Counted from the stretch's first letter, positions 1-4,812 are shown. The stretch: DNA of 5,102 nt from CAZAPV01 sp964487195 (GCA_964487195.1 CAZAPV010000052.1:1-5102); one strand, 5' to 3'. Notes: generated by a model not told the origin, from the sequence alone. Numbers and translations are program-made.

Positions 1-1
1 C

Positions 2-841
2 TACGTCGCATTTTTGGCGGCCGAACTCGGCGATCTCGTCGACATCTGGATCACCATGAACGAGCCGACGATCTACATCACCCAGTCGTATCTCTCCGGG
101 ATCTGGCCACCGGGAAAACGGAGCGTCTTTGCCGGCACCCACGTCTTCGGCAAGCTCGCCCGCGCGCACATCCGCGCCTACCGCGCGATCCATCGCGTCC
201 TCGACGAGAAGAGGAAGCCAGTGGTCGGCATCGCCGCGAATCTGATCACCTTCGAGCCGTACCGCAAGCAGTCGATCGCCGACGGCGTGTTCGTTTGGCT
301 CGCCGACCGCGTGTTCAACCGCCAGTTTTTCATCTGGACGAAAGGGACGCACGATTTCATCGGCATCAATTACTACTTTCATTACCGCGTGAAATACGTC
401 CCGACGAAGATCACGCAATTTTTCAGCGAAGTGCACACCGAGAACCGCGAAGTGAACGACCTCGGCTGGGAGATCAATCCGCAGGGGATGTTCGAAATAA
501 TCCTGGAGATGAGCCGTTTCAATCTGCCGATCTACATCACCGAGCACGGGCTCGCGAACGCGGACGACGGTAAGCGGCCGCGCATCATCGTCGCGACGCT
601 CAAGGAGATTTACCACGCCATCAAAGCGGGGATCGACGTGCGCGGCTACTTCCACTGGTCGCTCGTCGACAACTACGAGTGGGAGCGCGGATTTTCCGGG
701 CGTTTCGGGCTGATCGCGATCGACTACATGACGCAGAAACGCACCCCGCGCCGCAGCGCGTACGTCTACGCCGACATCTGTCGCGAGAACGGCATCCCCC
801 ACGACCTCTTGCGCTTCATGGGACACGGAGTACGGTGGTGA
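2..841 (+). CDS. Family 1 glycoside hydrolase (beta-glucosidase-like), C-terminal part; 5' end outside window
   Basis: This is a retaining beta-glycosidase of family GH1, cut by the left edge; the frame is open from base 2. The first residues visible include WITMNEP, the GH1 acid/base motif (Glu codon 62-64). IYITEHG carries the nucleophile (Glu codon 542-544), with His where most members have Asn (TENG). The aglycone-site block GYFHWSLVDNYEWERGFSGRFGLIAIDY is near-canonical, as is DFIGINYY. The two catalytic Glu are only 160 residues apart, against roughly 180-190 in classical GH1 enzymes. The loop between the conserved FN and DFIGINYY is very short, so this is a compact GH1 form. No frameshift is visible and the stop is TGA. 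The substrate (beta-glucoside, galactoside or other) cannot be told from the sequence, and the visible part says nothing about a signal peptide. The next gene starts 3 nt after the stop, so the two are probably cotranscribed. Confidence 0.95.
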   Translation, partial: YVAFLAAELGDLVDIWITMNEPTIYITQSYLSGIWPPGKRSVFAGTHVFGKLARAHIRAYRAIHRVLDEKRKPVVGIAANLITFEPYRKQSIADGVFVWLADRVFNRQFFIWTKGTHDFIGINYYFHYRVKYVPTKITQFFSEVHTENREVNDLGWEINPQGMFEIILEMSRFNLPIYITEHGLANADDGKRPRIIVATLKEIYHAIKAGIDVRGYFHWSLVDNYEWERGFSGRFGLIAIDYMTQKRTPRRSAYVYADICRENGIPHDLLRFMGHGVRW

Positions 842-844
842 TCT

Positions 845-1108
845 ATGGAACTTACCAACCGATGCCAAAGCTGCGGGATGCCGCTCGATAAAGGATTTTA
901 CGGCACGAACGCCGACGGTTCCGAAACGCAGGAGTACTGCAAATTCTGCTACGTCGCGGGTGCGTTCGTCGAGCCGGCGCTCACCTTGGATGACATGCTC
1001 AAAAAATCGATCAGCCACATGACCCGCGTGCTGCGCCTCACGCCCGAGAAAGCCAAGCAGGCGGCGCACGAGATGATCCCGAATCTGAAGCGCTGGAAGA
1101 AAGAGTAA
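845..1108 (+). CDS. Small zinc-ribbon protein (Zn_ribbon_2 / PF12674-like)
   Basis: This is an 87-residue cytoplasmic protein. Its N-terminal half holds two CxxC knuckles, C7-Q-S-C10 and C33-K-F-C36, in the arrangement CQSCGMPL ... GTNADGSETQEYCKFCYVAGAF, which is the pattern of the putative zinc-ribbon family PF12674. The C-terminal half is predicted helical and basic (LTPEKAKQAAHEMIPNLKRWKKE). Family members are widespread in bacteria and have no established biochemical function; Zn2+ binding by the four cysteines is inferred. The gene begins 3 nt after the GH1 stop with only a weak G-rich stretch (ggtgg, 834-838) as ribosome site, so translational coupling in a two-gene operon is likely. 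A functional link to the glycosidase is not shown. The gene converges on the DUF5658 gene with a 15-nt gap. Confidence 0.88.
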   Translation: MELTNRCQSCGMPLDKGFYGTNADGSETQEYCKFCYVAGAFVEPALTLDDMLKKSISHMTRVLRLTPEKAKQAAHEMIPNLKRWKKE

Positions 1109-1109
1109 G

Positions 1110-1133
1110 AAAAACCCTCCCGGTCAGGAGGGT
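1110..1133 (-). terminator. Rho-independent terminator of the DUF5658 gene
   Basis: Read on the minus strand, this is a 6-bp perfect stem (ccctcc at 1127-1132 and ggaggg at 1115-1120 in minus-strand sense) with a 6-nt loop, followed by a run of five T (1114-1110). The A residues precede the stem on the plus strand, so it is polarised for the minus-strand gene. On the plus strand the hairpin is not followed by T, so it would only weakly stop transcription from the GH1/zinc-ribbon operon. The DUF5658 stop codon (1124-1126) lies inside the loop. Confidence 0.8.
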
Positions 1134-1477
1134 CGGATGACTGCGACGAGGACGAAAATTTGGTAGGCGATGAGCGCGCCGTACGTCGCCGTAAGGCCGC
1201 AGAGACCCCACCAGGCGAGACGGCGTGTTTTCGCGAACGCCGCGATCAGGGCGATGCACGAAAGGGTGAGCGACGTTTTGAACGCCACGAAGAAATTCGG
1301 ACCGACCGAGAGCGCCCACCGCATCAGCGGATTGAGCTCCTCGACGTGCGGATGGCTGACGGCGTGCAGCGTCGACAGCGCGTCGAAGGCGCAGCAGGCG
1401 AAGATGGACAGCGTCATGCACGCGATCGTGCGGACTCGCGGGGGCGTCCATGAGGAACGCCAACTCGCATACGACAT
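1124..1477 (-). CDS. DUF5658-type small integral membrane protein
   Basis: This is a 117-residue protein of unknown function. It has three predicted membrane helices: about residues 18-37, 60-80 and 87-113. The first helix contains FDALSTLHAV, and the loop after it carries EELNPLMRWAL. A Lys (K67) starts the second helix region, after GPNFFVAF. This arrangement (D in helix 1, E-x-NPLM loop, G-P ... K in helix 2) is what I recognise as DUF5658. The residues are conserved in that family, but no reaction is established. The start is fixed by a strong SD, AAGGAGGTG (1491-1483), five nt before the ATG. An upstream TTGACA (1536-1531) fits a promoter. The gene is divergent from the nuclease gene and convergent with the zinc-ribbon gene, so it is a monocistronic unit. 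Confidence 0.82.
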   Translation of the reverse strand: MSYASWRSSWTPPRVRTIACMTLSIFACCAFDALSTLHAVSHPHVEELNPLMRWALSVGPNFFVAFKTSLTLSCIALIAAFAKTRRLAWWGLCGLTATYGALIAYQIFVLVAVIRPS

Positions 1478-1482
1478 CGGCG

Positions 1483-1491
1483 CACCTCCTT
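1483..1491 (-). promoter_or_regulatory. Strong Shine-Dalgarno of the DUF5658 gene
   Basis: The minus strand reads AAGGAGGTG, a nearly full anti-16S match, five nt before the ATG at 1477. It is the strongest ribosome site in the window and fixes the start; the later in-frame ATG within helix 1 has no such site. Confidence 0.85.
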
Positions 1492-1508
1492 GGAAAGGAC
1501 CTGCTTCT

Positions 1509-1536
1509 TCTTTATCACACTGATCGCGATTGTCAA
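1509..1536 (-). promoter_or_regulatory. Putative promoter of the DUF5658 gene
   Basis: A perfect -35 TTGACA lies at 1536-1531 on the minus strand. The best-spaced -10 is TAAAGA (1514-1509, 16-bp spacer), which is a weak match; GATAAA two bases upstream is a better match but too close (14 bp). Transcription would begin near 1502, giving a leader of about 25 nt that includes the SD. The -35 is clear and the -10 is uncertain. Confidence 0.5.
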
Positions 1537-1566
1537 GACGCCGTCCGCGACCGTCATCGGCGGCCG

Positions 1567-1575
1567 TGGTATAAT
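1567..1575 (+). promoter_or_regulatory. Extended -10 promoter of the MBL nuclease gene (TGGTATAAT)
   Basis: The sequence has a consensus -10 TATAAT (1570-1575) preceded by TGG, giving an extended -10. The -35 position (1547-1552, gcgacc) is poor. The ATG at 1587 is only 11 nt after the -10, so transcription should begin about 4-6 nt before the start codon, leaving no space for an SD. This suggests a leaderless or nearly leaderless mRNA. Confidence 0.75.
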
Positions 1576-1586
1576 AGTGGCCGCAT

Positions 1587-2939
1587 ATGAAGCTGACGTT
1601 CTACGGTGCCGCCCGTGAAGTGACCGGTTCCTGCACGCTCGTCGAGACGCCGACCGCGCGCGTGCTCATCGACTGCGGGCTGTTCCAGGCCGGTCCGACG
1701 TCGTACGAGCGCAACATCGCGCCGTTTCCGTTCGATCCGAAAAGCATCGACGCGGTGATCATCACCCACGCGCACATCGACCACATCGGCCGCCTGCCGC
1801 GGCTCGTGAAAGAAGGATTCCAGGGACGCATCTTCGCGACGCATCCGACGCGACTGCTCGCCAAACTGATGCTGCAGGACGCGGCGCATGTGATGAAGGA
1901 CGAAGCGCGCCGCCGGAAGCGTGCGCCGATCTACATGCCGAAGGATGTCGGTCCGGCGTACGAACTGATCCATGGCGCGCGGTATGACACGACGGTGAAC
2001 GTCTCCGGAGATTTCTCGTTCGTATTCCGCGAGTCCGGTCACATCTTCGGTTCCGCGTTCATCGAAGCCGACGTGTACGGGACGCGATTCGTCAGTTCCG
2101 GCGACCTCGGCAACGACTACGTGCCGATCCTCCGGCCGACCGCGCGCATCGTGAAAGGCGACGTCGTGCTGATGGAGTCCACCTACGGCGATCGCGTCCA
2201 TGAGTCGCCGAAGGAACGCGTCGCGAAATTGCGGCAGGCGGTCGCCGACGCCGCCAAGCGCAAGGGGACGCTGCTCATCCCCGCGTTCTCGCTCGAACGC
2301 GCGCAGGAGATTTTGTACGAACTGCACGGCCTGATTGAAAAGAAAGAGGTGCCGCCGATCGCGACGTTCCTCGACAGCCCGCTCGCGATCAAAGCGATCC
2401 CGATCTACCACCAGTTTCCGGAGTACTACGATCAGGAAGCGCTGCAGCTCACGCAAGCCGGCGACGACTTCTTCAAGTTTCCGGGACTGCAGATAACGAA
2501 GAAGCCAGAAGAATCCCGGAACATTTTGAACGTGCCGCCGCCGAAGGTGATCATCGCCGGGAGCGGGATGATGCACGGCGGCCGCATCATGCACCATCTC
2601 GTGGACTATCTCGAGGATCCGAACACTACGGTGCTCGTCGTCGGCTACCAGTCCGCGGGAACGCTCGGCCGCAACATCGCCGAGGGCGCGAACCGCGTGC
2701 ACATCGACCATGAAGAGATCGAGGTGAAGGCGAAAGTCGAGGTGATCGGCGCGTACTCCGCGCACGCCGACCAGCAGAAGCTGATGCGCTGGGTGATGAG
2801 CGGCAGGAAACCGCCGAAGAAAGTGATCCTTAACCACGGCGAGCCGCACGCGCAGGACACGCTCGCGAGCCATCTGCGCGAAGACTTCGGCCTCGACGTC
2901 GTCATCCCCGCGTACGGCGAAACCGTGCAGTATCCGTGA
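1587..2939 (+). CDS. Beta-CASP metallo-beta-lactamase RNA nuclease (CPSF/Ysh1-like, COG1236)
   Basis: This 450-residue protein has the full motif set of beta-CASP RNA-processing metallo-beta-lactamases. The N-terminal MBL half shows IDCG (D29), THAHIDHIG (H61, H63, D65, H66), ESGHIFGS (H152) and SSGDLG (D173), the ligands for two Zn2+. Then come MESTYGDR (E197, beta-CASP motif A), the beta-CASP domain with LLIPAFSLERAQEILYEL, and IIAGSGMMHGGRI. Next is YSAHADQQ (motif B, H393), and last is LNHGEPHA (motif C, H417), which returns to the MBL fold. It has no KH domain and no RNase J C-terminal domain, and its length matches bacterial single-chain enzymes such as Thermus TTHA0252. A cytoplasmic ribonuclease (endo- and/or 5' exonuclease) is expected; the RNA target is unknown. 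All catalytic residues are present. There is no SD, and the start is set by the promoter only 11 nt upstream. The stop TGA overlaps no other gene, and a new promoter begins one base beyond it. Confidence 0.95.
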   Translation: MKLTFYGAAREVTGSCTLVETPTARVLIDCGLFQAGPTSYERNIAPFPFDPKSIDAVIITHAHIDHIGRLPRLVKEGFQGRIFATHPTRLLAKLMLQDAAHVMKDEARRRKRAPIYMPKDVGPAYELIHGARYDTTVNVSGDFSFVFRESGHIFGSAFIEADVYGTRFVSSGDLGNDYVPILRPTARIVKGDVVLMESTYGDRVHESPKERVAKLRQAVADAAKRKGTLLIPAFSLERAQEILYELHGLIEKKEVPPIATFLDSPLAIKAIPIYHQFPEYYDQEALQLTQAGDDFFKFPGLQITKKPEESRNILNVPPPKVIIAGSGMMHGGRIMHHLVDYLEDPNTTVLVVGYQSAGTLGRNIAEGANRVHIDHEEIEVKAKVEVIGAYSAHADQQKLMRWVMSGRKPPKKVILNHGEPHAQDTLASHLREDFGLDVVIPAYGETVQYP

Positions 2940-2968
2940 TTGACATTCGCCGCGATTCGTGCTACGGT
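2940..2968 (+). promoter_or_regulatory. Sigma-70-type promoter (TTGACA-N17-TACGGT, with TGC extension)
   Basis: A perfect -35 TTGACA (2940-2945), a 17-bp spacer and -10 TACGGT (2963-2968) are preceded by TGC, forming an extended -10 of TANNNT type. The nine bases TGCTACGGT are identical to those of the promoter at 3750-3778, which strengthens both calls. It starts one base beyond the nuclease stop codon. The predicted transcription start is about 2975. Confidence 0.75.
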
Positions 2969-2980
2969 CATCACACCGAT

Positions 2981-3064
2981 ATGAACTGCAACCACGCGAA
3001 CATGTGTATCACGCTCGTCTCGATCGCCGCTGGCGACCGGACAGCATTTGTATTGCGTGGATAA
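2981..3064 (+). CDS. Candidate 27-residue micro-ORF or leader peptide
   Basis: This is a short ORF reading MNCNHANMCITLVSIAAGDR followed by TAFVLRG, ending in TAA (3062-3064). I recognise no family. Its support is positional: the ATG lies 12 nt after a strong -10, so the message would be nearly leaderless, as for the nuclease. The stop lies 19 nt before a strong terminator, so promoter, ORF and terminator form a complete small transcription unit. It has no SD. The central stretch is mildly hydrophobic (CITLVSIAA), but it is too short for a confident membrane helix. It could be a leader peptide for the downstream acetyltransferase gene, a free-standing micro-protein, or chance within a small RNA of about 130 nt. 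A 5-bp hairpin, TCGCC/GGCGA (3024-3036), lies within it. Length alone gives no statistical support for coding. Confidence 0.35.
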   Translation: MNCNHANMCITLVSIAAGDRTAFVLRG

Positions 3065-3080
3065 GAAGCGAACGCAAGAC

Positions 3081-3108
3081 AAACCCTGCCCGGCCGGCAG
3101 GGTTTTTT
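3081..3108 (+). terminator. Strong intrinsic terminator between the micro-ORF and the GNAT gene
   Basis: A perfect 7-bp GC stem, ccctgcc (3084-3090) with ggcaggg (3096-3102), has a 5-nt loop and is followed by six T (3103-3108). The flanking AAA (3081-3083) can pair with the first T residues. It lies only 22 nt before the GNAT start codon, so GNAT expression probably depends on read-through or an internal promoter. Confidence 0.9.
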
Positions 3109-3118
3109 GGTCGGGAGA

Positions 3119-3124
3119 AAAGGA
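3119..3124 (+). promoter_or_regulatory. Shine-Dalgarno of the GNAT gene, deciding its start
   Basis: AAAGGA lies six nt before ATG 3131. It decides for this start over the in-frame TTG at 3107, which falls within the T-run of the terminator and has no ribosome site. Confidence 0.75.
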
Positions 3125-3130
3125 ACGGCA

Positions 3131-3697
3131 ATGCGCACGAAAAACCAAACGCTCTTTCTCAAAGGAAAACGCCTCTACCTTCGTCCCATCGAAGAAGGCG
3201 ATCTGAATCGATGCCGGCGATGGATCAACGATCCGGATATCCGGCGTTTCGTCCACGGGCAATTTCCGCTCGATTCGATAGCGGAAAAACAGTGGTTCGA
3301 AGGGGCTTCGCGTGGGAAGCCGATGCGCGACATTCATTTCGCCATCGTGCTCATCCGCGGCGACCGACACATCGGGAACATCGGCCTGCACGGCATCGAT
3401 TGGGTGAATCGCAACGCGACAACCGGCGCTCTCATCGGCGAGGCCGACTGCCGCGACAAGGGCTACGGTTCGGCAGCGAAGGAGCTGCTCCTCGCGTACG
3501 CGTTCGACACGCTCGGACTCCATCGCATCAACTCATTCGCGCTCGCGACGAACGGTCGTTCGCTCGCGTATCTCAAGAAGAGCGGCTACGTCATCGAGGG
3601 TCGGCATCGGGAAGCATATTTCCGTGACGGCCGCTGGATCGACCATATCTCGCTCGGTATCCTTGCCGACGACTGGCGCGCCCGGAGACGGCGTTAA
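3131..3697 (+). CDS. GNAT-family N-acetyltransferase (RimJ/RimL-like, COG1670)
   Basis: This 188-residue cytoplasmic acetyl-CoA-dependent N-acetyltransferase begins with the RimJ/RimL-type strand and helix KRLYLRPIEEGDLNRCRRWIND. The acetyl-CoA pyrophosphate loop is RDKGYGS (R108 to G113, the Q/RxxGxG/A motif), followed by helix AAKELLLAYAFDTLGLHRI. Then come ALATNGRSLAYLKKSGY (N141), a signature of the family, and the C-terminal strand pair EGRHREAYFRDGRWIDHISLGIL. The length is normal and no key position is missing. The acceptor is unknown: a ribosomal-protein N-terminus, an amino sugar or an antibiotic are all possible in this family. ATG 3131 is chosen because of its SD. The gene has no obvious promoter between the upstream terminator and its start, and ends at its own terminator, so it is either monocistronic or read-through-controlled. 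Confidence 0.92.
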   Translation: MRTKNQTLFLKGKRLYLRPIEEGDLNRCRRWINDPDIRRFVHGQFPLDSIAEKQWFEGASRGKPMRDIHFAIVLIRGDRHIGNIGLHGIDWVNRNATTGALIGEADCRDKGYGSAAKELLLAYAFDTLGLHRINSFALATNGRSLAYLKKSGYVIEGRHREAYFRDGRWIDHISLGILADDWRARRRR

Positions 3698-3699
3698 CG

Positions 3700-3731
3700 A
3701 AAATTCCCCGCATACTCGCGGGGGATTTTTT
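3700..3731 (+). terminator. Intrinsic terminator of the GNAT gene
   Basis: The stem ccccgc (3706-3711) with gcgggg (3718-3723) has a 6-nt loop and is extended by T-G, T-A and A-T pairs at its base. Six T residues (3726-3731) follow. The A-rich left flank also makes it usable from the minus strand, but no minus-strand gene ends here. Confidence 0.9.
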
Positions 3732-3749
3732 ATATGTCTGTCCACAGTA

Positions 3750-3778
3750 TTGACAAGACGCCGTGAGTTTGCTACGGT
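3750..3778 (+). promoter_or_regulatory. Promoter of the secreted ORFan (TTGACA-N17-TACGGT)
   Basis: A perfect -35 TTGACA (3750-3755), a 17-bp spacer and -10 TACGGT (3773-3778) are preceded by TGC. The -35, spacer length and nine-base extended -10 equal those at 2940-2968, while the spacer sequences differ. Transcription should begin near 3785, giving a leader of about 30 nt that includes the SD AAGGAG (3804-3809), six nt before ATG 3816. Confidence 0.8.
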
Positions 3779-3815
3779 TCCGGCGGTTCTTTCAACAACC
3801 AACAAGGAGATACCG

Positions 3816-4154
3816 ATGAACATGATGAAGGCTCTCACCGTGGTCGGCGCCGTTCTCACAACCGCTTGTCTGACGTACGGCTGTACTCGTACGAACGACA
3901 GGGTAGCAGTGGCGCTACCGCCCCCCGGCTGTGCGGCTACCGAAGCCGATATCGTCGAAGGCGCAGTCTACAAACTCGGTTCTCAGGTCTTGACTCAAGA
4001 CTTGAGTAACTATGTAGTTCTTCAAAGACGAGACGAGGAGCCGCGTCTTTACGTCATACATGATAGCTTTACGGTCATTGGGATCTGCATTACAAAGAAC
4101 CCCGTCGACACGAAGTCGCCCTACAAATTCAGAGCGTTCCCCTGCAATTTCTGA
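3816..4154 (+). CDS. Secreted or lipoprotein-like ORFan
   Basis: I recognise no family for this 112-residue protein. The N-terminus is a short export signal: MNMMK followed by a hydrophobic stretch (residues 6-17) ending at C18 or C23. Neither fits the lipobox well (TTAC and TYGC, with Thr instead of Leu at -3), so lipid attachment is possible but not certain. Next is a Pro-rich linker (ALPPPGC) and a small mixed domain with VYKLGSQVLTQD, YVVLQRRDEEPRLYVIHDSF and FRAFPCNF. The mature part has Cys at 39, 91 and 110, which could form a disulfide outside the cell. The start is set by AAGGAG six nt upstream and by a promoter of its own; a terminator follows, so it is monocistronic. A longer in-frame ORF opening at 3624 is rejected because it runs through the GNAT gene and its terminator. 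The distal half is visibly more A/T-rich than the neighbouring genes and holds an odd palindrome pair, which may point to recent acquisition. Confidence 0.75.
   Translation: MNMMKALTVVGAVLTTACLTYGCTRTNDRVAVALPPPGCAATEADIVEGAVYKLGSQVLTQDLSNYVVLQRRDEEPRLYVIHDSFTVIGICITKNPVDTKSPYKFRAFPCNF
3987..4007. repeat. Two overlapping perfect odd palindromes inside the ORFan
   Basis: GTCTTGACTCAAGAC (3987-4001) and ACTCAAGACTTGAGT (3993-4007) are each perfect 15-base inverted repeats with a single central base. They share nine bases, so the middle arm can pair with either the left or the right arm. In coding terms the segment encodes VLTQDLS. Confidence 0.75.
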
Positions 4155-4173
4155 CCGACACCTGATGAAACTC

Positions 4174-4200
4174 CGCCCCGTGCAGATGTACGGGGTTTTT
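4174..4200 (+). terminator. Intrinsic terminator of the ORFan gene
   Basis: The stem ccccgt (4176-4181) with acgggg (4190-4195) can be extended inward by a G-T and a C-G pair, leaving a 4-nt loop; five T (4196-4200) follow. On the minus strand the hairpin directly follows the PQ-loop-like gene but lacks an immediate T-run, so it would serve that gene only weakly. Confidence 0.85.
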
Positions 4201-4204
4201 ATAT

Positions 4205-4774
4205 TCAACGTCTGGGAATCCGCCGGATGGTAAAAATCAGACCGCAGTTGAGGAGCACCAGATATCCCGGAAAAGCGTATGCGGCGAAACTCCAGGTTTT
4301 TATCGCAGTGAAACTGGTCAGTGCGCCGAACAGTCCGCTGGCATACGGCGATATCGTCTCCGTTGAAGGATATTTCCACGCTTTGGCGAACGTCGGTACG
4401 GCCGCGAACAGGTCGCTCGCGATCGCGAACACGATCGCGACGATCGGTTCTTTGGTGATCCCCCAAAGAATCAGCGCGAGGATCGAACAGAGGCCGCAGA
4501 GATAATCAAAACGTTGCAATTTCCAATACGACTGCGGATTTACGAACGAGGCGATAAACACCAGGAGCGGACCGAACCCCGCCATAAAAACGGGGAGAAC
4601 GGCAAGGCCGACCCCTTTTGCGTACCCCGCGGCCGCGCCGATCAGCGGAGCGGTCGTCCACATCAGCCACGTCATCCTGTTCGGTTTGTTGTTTCCTTTT
4701 ACTGTTTCTTTTATGTAAAGAGCTATCCCGATCATCTGGATGGCAGCGCCGACGAACACCAAATAGTGCAGCAT
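4205..4774 (-). CDS. PQ-loop/SWEET-like seven-helix membrane protein, function unknown
   Basis: This 189-residue hydrophobic protein has about seven predicted membrane helices: near residues 4-21, 34-50, 57-77, 91-105, 110-127, 143-157 and 164-183. The arrangement suggests two three-helix units joined by one helix, as in SWEET/PQ-loop proteins. The first unit has IALYIKETVKGNNKPNRMTWLMW and the second has AVPTFAKAWKYPSTETISPYA at the matching place: basic loop, Pro, then a polar entry to the next helix. This internal similarity supports an ancient duplication. I have seen proteins of this kind only as uncharacterised; a transported substrate cannot be named. The ATG at 4774 has no SD but sits 8 nt after an extended -10 (TGGTACGCT), suggesting leaderless expression. 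It is divergent from uvrB, with the two promoters close together. Confidence 0.8.
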   Translation of the reverse strand: MLHYLVFVGAAIQMIGIALYIKETVKGNNKPNRMTWLMWTTAPLIGAAAGYAKGVGLAVLPVFMAGFGPLLVFIASFVNPQSYWKLQRFDYLCGLCSILALILWGITKEPIVAIVFAIASDLFAAVPTFAKAWKYPSTETISPYASGLFGALTSFTAIKTWSFAAYAFPGYLVLLNCGLIFTIRRIPRR

Positions 4775-4782
4775 AGACAGTC

Positions 4783-4791
4783 AGCGTACCA
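4783..4791 (-). promoter_or_regulatory. Extended -10 promoter of the PQ-loop-like gene (TGGTACGCT)
   Basis: On the minus strand, TGG (4791-4789) is followed by TACGCT (4788-4783), a TANNNT -10. No -35 is visible at the expected distance. The ATG begins 8 nt after the -10, so the transcript would start at or within two bases of the start codon. Confidence 0.55.
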
Positions 4792-4812
4792 CAAAAAGAT
4801 TCCGGTCGGTTC

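Noticed and set aside
1530..1552. The string CAAGACGCCGT shared by 1534-1544 and 3754-3764, as a possible operator
   Set aside because: At 3750 it lies within a promoter spacer and at 1530 it follows an inverted -35 with no matching -10 on the plus strand. Only two copies are seen, without dyad symmetry.
1554..2873. Long minus-strand ORF of 439 codons opposite the nuclease gene
   Set aside because: It is the antisense shadow of a GC-rich gene with full beta-CASP motifs. The translation is rich in Arg, Asp, His and Val with no domain, and it has no promoter or SD.
3107..3130. TTG start for the GNAT gene
   Set aside because: The codon lies in the T-run of the terminator and has no ribosome site; ATG 3131 has AAAGGA six nt upstream.
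2645..3523. Minus-strand ORF of 292 codons
   Set aside because: It runs across the end of the nuclease, the terminator and most of the GNAT gene, and shows no recognisable motif or start signal.
3624..3815. Longer version of the ORFan starting at 3624
   Set aside because: It would overlap the GNAT gene and include its terminator and the promoter at 3750; ATG 3816 has a proper SD and begins an export signal.
4411..4445. Direct repeats of gatcgcga
   Set aside because: They are explained by codons of the repeated VAI/FAI residues in a membrane helix and by GC-rich codon use.
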